Position numbers and translations under genes: made by a program
Shown here: piece by piece, positions 57,393 through 64,000 of the stretch
Numbering within the stretch: position 1 is the stretch's first letter
Layout: each line of letters begins with the position of its first letter
The notes under the pieces: model-generated
Seen by the model: only the letters and a program-made list of their open reading frames with translations
Database searches by the model: none
Told to the model about the DNA's origin: nothing
DNA from: Sternotherus odoratus
Taxonomy: Eukaryota; Chordata; Testudines; Kinosternidae
Assembly: GCA_032164245.1 (NCBI GenBank)
Contig: JAVMKO010000003.1
Coordinates: forward strand, 8,070,651-8,134,650
Length of the DNA: 64,000 nt
Reading direction: 5' to 3'

Positions 57393-58630
57393 TATCCTCA
57401 AGCCCCCCCTCCGGGAAAGAGCTGAGAAAGGAAACAAAAGAAATTAGCTGTTGCTACTAGTTAATCAAACTACATGCACAAACCTCTTAGGATACCAAAA
57501 ATCCAGTCCTGTTCTTAAAAAAGGTGAATTTTATTAAAAACAGAAAGGAAGAAAATATATCTGGAACTAAGACTTTTGTTAGATTTTAAAAGAGCAATTC
57601 CAAAAACTAAGCACCAAAAATAGCTTTCTTGGGGATTAGCTTAAAGGTTACAAGCAAGCAAAAGCATGTGCAGTTAGCACAGAGGAGTGCACAAGCCTTA
57701 AAAAATAAACAGAAAGTAACCTAATCATGTCTATTGAAACATGTCCTGGCCAGTGATTTCTTCTAGGTATGGAAGATTAATTCTTATACCTGGTTCAAGC
57801 TTTACACAGCATTCCTGCTTTTAGCATTGCTTCTCCGTTTCTCCTTCCCTGAAGAATGACAGAGAAAGGGAAAGTTTCTTTCCCAATTTTATAAAGTTCT
57901 ACCTTCCCATTGGCTCTTTTGGTCAGGTGTCACCTTTCTGTTCTTTACCTTGGGGCCATTTTAACCCTTTACAGGTAAAGCAATAGAGAATAGCCACCAA
58001 GAGGGATTTTATAGCTAATTGGCTGGCTGGTTGGCCATCAAAAGGAGCTACTCCCCCCGCCCCCAAATACACTTCATTTATCACAGGGGCAGCCTAGCAG
58101 CCCAAAGACAGCAGGGAGGGAAATGCCACTGGGGCCCCTCTGAAAACACCCTCTGAAAACAGGTTGTCAGTAACCGCTGGGCTTGTACACGTGCTTCGGG
58201 TGTCTGTCACCATTCATGTCCCCACAGTTTCACACAGATTGGAAGTTGTGGCAGGGGGTTGAAATGCTGTAAAAGGAGGAGATGGGTAAGTTCAGGATGC
58301 CACAGGGCAGACATTACTGTGTAAACAGAATATTTGTGTCTCTCCTTTCTCTAGCTGCTGTTTAATGACCTTGCAGGTTCCGAGCACAGGGCACAACCCT
58401 GGGACACAGGAAACTTCTGTGCTGCCCTGATTCTGGACTCTCTGGGGTTTACATGTTAAAGTTCGAGTGACCTTATATCTGCTTTACAGCTTCACAACCC
58501 AGAGCAGCCCAGAGTCTCCATAGTGCTCAGTGCTACAGAGTTTGTCCCTCTGAGATCCAGTAACATCCAGCACCACCCCGGGACAGTACTCCCAAGGAGG
58601 GCAGCACAGGGGTAATTATGTGACCCATGT
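57393..58630. other. No gene seen
   Basis: Unique-looking DNA. A few acceptor-like sites (CTTTCTCTAG near 58354) do not lead to an exon with a recognisable product. Confidence 0.4.
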
Positions 58631-58639
58631 ATTGCTCAT

Positions 58640-59575
58640 TTACCCAACCCATTCACTCATTTACCTAACTCATTGACTTGCCAACATGGCATCATACAGC
58701 CTGTTGCTTCATTTAAAAATATGGAACAATGGGGAAGGACCAAAGTAAATTTCCCAGGAGATGGTACGGGGGATATGTCTCCTTTCTATAATTGTGCAGC
58801 ACCAAAGAGATCAAAATGGCTGCCATTTAAAGGCTTAATTGACAAAAAAGAAACATGTACAAGTTTGGAGCTATGTTTAAGGGGATGTGTCTCGTATCCC
58901 AGTATAAAATGATCAGATCGGTCACAGAAATATTAGAATAACTAGCAACAGGGCTTCTGATTTACACTTATACTTTCAAGCCTTTCAGAAATGTTATGTC
59001 ACTATTCCAGTCACTGACAGAAGGATCCTATTTTCAATAACTACACGAGGACACACTCAAGCATGGAATTTTTCCAGCAGTTTTTATATTTGATTTGCTG
59101 GTGGGGTTATTTAAACTGGCCAGCAACTTCATTTTTTGTCGTTTCACTTTAACCCTGTAGAATGTGAGGAGTAAGGACTTTTGTAAGAAAATGAGAATCT
59201 CTCTCCTTTTCTGGAGAGTTGGGGACAAAGGGAGGGGAGATCCATGTTCACAAGTCTGGCGTATTTACTTCAGGAGCCAGGTTCTCAGCCAGCACACTTG
59301 TTTAGATATAAAAGGTAGATCGAGTCTGCACTGCAATCTTAGCTAACAACCAGCTGACTTTTAGCTCATGTGGTAGGAGTTTCATGCACTGAGATCCAGA
59401 GGCCACAAGTTCAATCCCACCTGACGATGACTGAGGTGTGTTGGTGTTACATCTGCACACACTATTCAATGATGGGAAAGTTCCTGCTCTGCCTTGCATT
59501 TGAAATGTAATGTTATATTGTCCTGGTTTTAATGGCTATAAACATAGAATGTGAAAGTTTCTTCCCTTTCTGCAG
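58640..59575 (+). other. Plus-strand unit: upstream and intron segment
   Basis: 58.67-59.04 kb aligns with 25.62-25.99 kb. The Helitron target is empty at 59191/59192. At about 59355-59425 a tRNA-like stretch (TAGCTCATGTGGTAGG then AAGTTCAATCC) marks an old tRNA-derived SINE head. No exon 1 or six-cysteine exon was found. Confidence 0.5.
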
Positions 59576-59730
59576 TAAAGACACTGAGCGATGGCCGCAG
59601 AAATTGTCAATGCAGGATCACTGGGAATCTGGCATACGACGCCTTGCTTCTAAAATCTCTGGATGCTTTTCATCTGGGCTGCAAAGAATCTTGCGAGTTG
59701 GGAAAAACGCACAAGGGAGCCCTTGTGTGA
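59576..59730 (+). CDS. Candidate terminal exon of an unrecognised secreted peptide (plus copy 3)
   Basis: The best preserved plus copy. Acceptor TTCTTCCCTTTCTGCAG ends at 59575. With one base from a preceding phase-1 exon the frame reads KTLSDGRRNCQCRITGNLA, then ALLLKSLDAFHLGCKESCEL, to TGA at 59728-59730, about 50 codons. Four cysteines are kept (CQC and GC-x3-C), and the stop is at the same place as in genes A and B. In phase 0 the first codon is TAA. If a phase-1 signal-peptide exon exists upstream it was not found. Function and family are unknown. Confidence 0.45.
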
Positions 59731-59757
59731 CCCCTAATAGCTTGTTCTTCTCCCTTT

Positions 59758-59763
59758 AATAAA
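59758..59763 (+). terminator. Polyadenylation signal
   Basis: AATAAA in CCTTTAATAAAAGTAGC, as in the other terminal exons. Confidence 0.6.
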
Positions 59764-59769
59764 AGTAGC

Positions 59770-61560
59770 TGGTTGCTTTCGTGCATTGCAAACAAGTGTC
59801 TGAGTGTTTTGATTGGTGCATGGGGGCTGTTTTGCTATTTCTTTCCCATAAAAATCCCTTCCTTTTCTTATTTTAATCTAATAGAAATAAACTCATTGGT
59901 CACTGACATATGTTAAATCCACGCTGGAGTGTTCCTAGACCATGGGACTTGCGTGTTTATATGTTTCAGGGGCCTCACATGGATAAATCTTTATCTTTCC
60001 CTCGGTCCTTTGACAAAGCCGTTTGGTTTGTGGTGTTGTCAGAGGAGTTTGTCTGAGTCCCAACTTGGCTGCACGGTGTGTAACTCCCACATTAGAGCTC
60101 CACGGCATGTTGACCCTCCCTCTGCTGCCCCTATCTCCCAGACCTCCCCCCCCCCCCAGGTCCCTTCTCTTGATCCTGAGCATCCAGACCATGTCCTGCC
60201 ATGGGGAGGGAGAAACAATGGAGCTCATGGTTGGTTTGCTCAGCTACACCAGGAACACAGCCCCTAACAACCTCCTGTCTGGCCCATGAAGTACAACCCA
60301 ACTGGAACCTGAGCTACCTGCACACAGCCGCTAGTTACTCCCTGCCTGCCTCCTCAGTAGTTTTCAAACTTTTTGAGCTGACCCCCCCTCCCCCCCACAC
60401 TTTTTGGTTATAAACTTTGGTTGTGGGCCCATCACCTTATATGCAAAAGGGGGCCTATTTAGCCCCAGGAATCACAATCACTATTCTGCATATTGGCAAA
60501 TTGGCATTAGGAGGAAATGGAGGTTGGGGGTAGGACAGGTTGGGAAGTGGGAAATACTCCAGTCCTGTCTGATGAGGCAGGGAGGGCTTGATAGTTGGGG
60601 AGGTGGGAGTCAGTGTCTTCTCTTCTCCTGAGATCTTTTCGTCACGACATGCCAGGGGAGAGTTCATTCACACCCTTCTTAGAGTAGATTCAGCCCATGA
60701 ATTAAGCTATTTCTATGCAATTGTCAACAAGAAGTTGATCGGGCTTTTTGGTTGTTTAGATTTTATAACATATCATTTGGATTCATTTTTAGAGATGAAA
60801 ATCTCTAAAATGATTTAGAGTTGATATGTATACTTCTCAACATATGAATGGAATGTATCACCGTCTACAACATAAAACAGAGGCCTTTTTCCCTTTATGA
60901 ATTATCACTTCGACATCAATATATATGACATTAGTACAATTGTATTTATAATAGATAACACCGTAGGACACATTTTCAATACTCTTTAAGGTCAGCTCTC
61001 CTTGGCATTAAATTTCCACAAATTGCACACCCTGCACACATCTCTCTTTTCCCATTAAAACTTTTGGAGATGATATTGCAAGTAAGACCTGGATCGACTG
61101 GATCTCTATTATGGATTTCTTGGCATAAAATATATAATCTGGGAGAAGAGAAAAAGATAAAGGAGGAAACTATTTCCCATTTTAATAAGAGTGTGTTGTC
61201 AGCTTAGCTAGCAACCATTCCTCTTTCTCTGTCTAACTCTTCTGTGAAAATCAGAAGTAGTCTCTCTAATTTGACATGTTTTAAAGGTTTAGGTCTAAAT
61301 TATGCCAAGGATTCTGGTCTATTCATTGATGCGTATGGTATTATAGTTGGAGTCAGTTCCATGTTTTCCTACTAATAATGACATCTGACAAGTGTCTGCC
61401 TTACACAAGTTACATTCTGAAAATACTTAATATATACATACAGACTGGTTCAAAGCCATTGAAGTCAAAGGACAATGTCACTTTGATAGGATGAAATTAT
61501 CTGGAGAAACTCAAACTCATCATATTTATCGTGTGCGGCTCAGAAACTAAGTATATAATA
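59770..61560. other. Flank of the plus-strand unit; no gene seen
   Basis: 60.14-60.25 kb resembles 49.09-49.27 kb. 61.19-61.55 kb resembles 55.08-55.56 kb. Nothing coding could be supported in between. Confidence 0.4.
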
Positions 61561-62806
61561 CTAGCATAAGTGCCCGGCGTTGCTCGGGTCAGTCGGAGGT
61601 GGGGAGGGGGCAGACAGTTGACACCCCCTGACCAACCCCAACACCCACCCTTCACCCACCCTGACACCTTCCCACCCCCCCCGACCAACCCCAAAACCCC
61701 CCGGCTCACTTACCCCCCGACCAAACCCGACAACCCCACCTGACCCCCCAAAACAAACCCAACACCCCCACCTCACCCCCCGACCAAACCCGACACCCCC
61801 ACCTCACCACCTGAGCAAACCCGACACCCCCACCTCACCCCCCCGACCGAACAGTGTATTTAATAATCTTTGTGCTACACAGTGCACCGTGAGCCGGGGG
61901 GGGGGGGTGTCGGGTTTGGTCGGGGGGTCAGGTGGGGGTGTTGGGTTTGCTTGGGGGGGTCAGGTGGGGTTGTCGGGTTTGGTCGGGGGGTAAATGAGCC
62001 AGGGGGTGTAGGGTTTGGTCTGGGGGGGTGGGAAGGTGTTGGGGTGGGTGAGGGGTGAGTGTTGCGGTTGGTCAGGTGGTGTTGCGGTTGGTGGGGGGTT
62101 GAGGTGGGGGTGTCAGGTTTGCTTGGGGGGATGAGGTAGGGGTGTCGGGTTCGGTCGGGGGTAAGTGAGCCGGGGGGGGGGTGTCGGGTTTGGTCTGGGG
62201 GGGTGGGAAGGTGTCGTGGTGGGTGAGGGGTGAGGTGGGGGTGTTGGGGTTGGTCAGGGGGTGTTGCGGTTGGTGGGGGGGGTGAGATGGGGGTGTCGGG
62301 TTTGCTTGGGGGGGTGAGGTGGGAGTGTCGGGTTCGGTCGGGGGGTAAGTGAGCCGGGGGGTGTCAGGTTTGGTCTGGGGGTGTTGCGATTGGTGTGTGG
62401 GGGGGTAAGGTGGGGGTGTCAGGTTCGGTCGGGGGGTAAGTGAGCCAGGGGGTGTCGGGTTTGGTCTGGGGGGGTGGGAAGGTGTTGGGGTGGGTGAGGG
62501 GTGAGGGGTGGGTGTTGGGGTTGGTCAGGGGGTGTTGCGGTTGGTGGGGGGGTGAGGTGGCGGTGTCGGGTTTGGTCGGGGGGGTAAGTGAGCTGGGGGG
62601 GGTGTCGGGTTTGGTCTGGGCACCCACCCCAACACCTTCCCCCCCCCAGACCAAACCCAACACCCACACCACACCCCTCACCCCCCCGACACCTTCCCAC
62701 CCCCCCAGACCAACCCCGACACCCCCCCGGCTCACTTACCCCCCGACCAAACCCGACACCCCCACCTCACCCCCCCAAGAAAACCCAACAGCCTGATTTA
62801 TACAGA
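61561..62806 (-). mobile_element. Helitron-like element (family 2) with inverted minisatellite
   Basis: On the plus strand it begins CTAGCATAAGTGCCCGGCG after an A and ends near TTTATACAGA before a T, so the minus strand reads TCTGTATAAA...GCTAG. The interior is all minisatellite, C-rich at 61.62-61.86, G-rich at 61.89-62.62 and C-rich again at 62.63-62.79 kb. The right edge is tentative. Confidence 0.5.
61617..62790. repeat. Minisatellite in alternating orientation
   Basis: About 30-base units (GGTGTCGGGTTTGGTCGGGG and complement). The strand of the G-rich repeats flips twice, so long hairpins and G-quadruplexes are both possible. Confidence 0.8.
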
Positions 62807-62849
62807 TTCTGAATGGTTGGTTTCTACTTGCTAAAACTGTTGGAGGCCA

Positions 62850-63640
62850 ATCAGATAGTGACCCATGGTTCTAGTGAAGATTTGAAATGTCCAACTCCAA
62901 TTTAACCACTAGAATAGTTGCAATTTTGTCTTGGGAAAAATTCCACCATCTTTGTGGCAAACCTCTTGTGCCAGCCCAGTTTGCATAGGACAGATTAGGC
63001 AACAGTGGTTTGTGCAAAACTTCTTGGGACATATAACGGACATTTCTTGGTTTAGCTCTGGTCAGCAATTTACTTCTGCAGGCCACTTCCTATTGCCCTA
63101 CCAACTGTGCTGTGTTCCTTGGCCATCTTGGTAAGACTCTGTGTTCTTACACATATGTCAGTTACTGCCACAGAGAGGTCAATTTTGAAGTCAGGCGAGA
63201 TTTTTTATTTAAAGTCTTAGAATCATGGAAATGTAGGGCTGAAAGGGTCCTCAGTCAGAAAATGACCCATGGTTCTAGTGAAGATTTGAGGTGTCCAACC
63301 TAAATTTGAAGGTTGGAATTGTTGCAACTTCCATGATCTTTGTACAAAACATCTTGTGTCATCCCAGTTTGCATAGGACACATTAAGCCACAGTGGTTTG
63401 TGCAAAACTTCTTGGGACATATAACAAACATTTCTTTGTTAAGCCAGATCAGCAACTTACTTCAACAGACCACTTCCCATTGCCCTCCCTGTGTTGTGTT
63501 CCTTGGACAACTTGATATGCCTCTGTGTCCTTCCCCATATGTCAGCACTTTGATCTGCTGCATAAAGGTCAATTTTGAAGTCAGGAGAGATTCTTTATGT
63601 AAAGTCTTTTAGAACTGTAGAAAGGTAGAGCTTACAGGAT
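62850..63640 (-). repeat. Tandem dimer of the 395-base repeat, inverted
   Basis: Reverse complement of the 52.7-53.4 kb repeat: TTCTTGGGACATATAA occurs at about 63022 and 63409, and CCTTGGCCATCTTGG/CCTTGGACAACTTGA at about 63118 and 63500. The step is roughly 385 bases. Confidence 0.75.
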
Positions 63641-63735
63641 GATTAAGTCCAGCCACCTGCACTGAGGCAAGACCAAGTAAACCTGGACCATATGTGACAG
63701 GTGTTCACCCCACCTGTTCTTAAAAACCTCTAATG

Positions 63736-64000
63736 CAGGGGTCTCAAACTCAAATGACCACGAGGGCCGCATGAGGACTAGTGCACTGGCCCAAGGGCCG
63801 CACCACTGACACACACACATACCCTCGCTGCCCTGGCTGTGCCCCCACTCCACCCCTTCCATGAGGACTAGTGCACTGGCCCGAGGGCCGCACCACTGAC
63901 ACACACACACACCCTCGCTGCCCTGGCTGTGCCCCCACTCCACCCCTTCCATGAGGACTAGTGCACTGGCCCGAGGGCCGCACCACTGACACACACCCCA
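63736..64000. mobile_element. hAT-like element end with 90-base tandem repeat
   Basis: It starts CAGGGGTCTCAAACTC, a well-known hAT terminal sequence, followed by ATGAGGACTAGTGCACTGG units that begin at 63771, 63861 and 63951, exactly 90 bases apart. The 90-base step gives an open 30-residue repeat on the minus strand, which I regard as an artefact. The element runs out of the window. Confidence 0.65.

Noticed and set aside
1..64000. CRISPR arrays or bacterial mobile islands
   Set aside because: Tandem repeats here have no spacer structure and no cas genes; gene structure, polyadenylation signals and repeats are vertebrate.

Overview
The window looks like a chromosome segment from a turtle (Testudines). 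This rests on its repeats: many 3' fragments of CR1-type LINEs, tRNA-derived SINEs resembling the Cry family of cryptodiran turtles, and Helitron, hAT, Gypsy and Penelope-like relics. There are no bacterial operons and no long open reading frames; most stretches are old transposons. The real genes are small, multi-exon and on the minus strand.

The host content is a beta-defensin-type array. Two intact genes (A, about 5.5-7.95 kb; B, about 33.3-35.76 kb; both minus strand) each have a TATA box, a signal-peptide exon ending in phase 1, a six-cysteine exon and a terminal exon with a polyadenylation signal. They sit in a segmental duplication (about 3.40-10.24 kb and 30.62-38.08 kb). Signal and defensin exons are identical in A and B, while terminal exons differ. 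Around them lie decayed or partial units in both orientations: minus-strand relics near 2.2-3.4, 19-22 and 43.4 kb, and plus-strand units near 25.6-30.6, 46.7-50.1 and 58.6-60.2 kb. Six copies of the terminal exon are visible. Five keep one open frame with cysteines and a phase-1 acceptor, so exon 1 could splice straight to it and give a second, unrecognised secreted peptide. This is the most interesting signal here.

Layout: 0.76-1.66 CR1; 2.2-3.4 gene relic; 3.4-10.2 duplication copy A with gene A; 10.76-14.17 a Helitron holding a 5'-inverted LINE and a Gypsy-type LTR element; 14-17 LINE and transposon relics and a SINE; 18.2-24.5 two GC-rich hAT elements, an exon-1 relic and a solo LTR; 24.9-30.6 a plus-strand unit broken by a Penelope-like copy, an LTR, a Helitron and a TA-flanked MITE; 30.6-38.1 duplication copy B with gene B; 38.1-39.9 a Helitron with minisatellite; 40-46.5 SINE and CR1 fragments; 46.6-50.1 a plus-strand unit; 50.7-53.4 a Helitron-like element, a 5S-rRNA-derived SINE, CR1 and a tandem repeat; 54-58.6 a purine tract, hAT and MITE; 58.6-60.2 a plus-strand unit; 61.5-64 Helitron-like minisatellite, tandem repeats and hAT.

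All identities and family names come from reading by eye. No alignment or database search was run.
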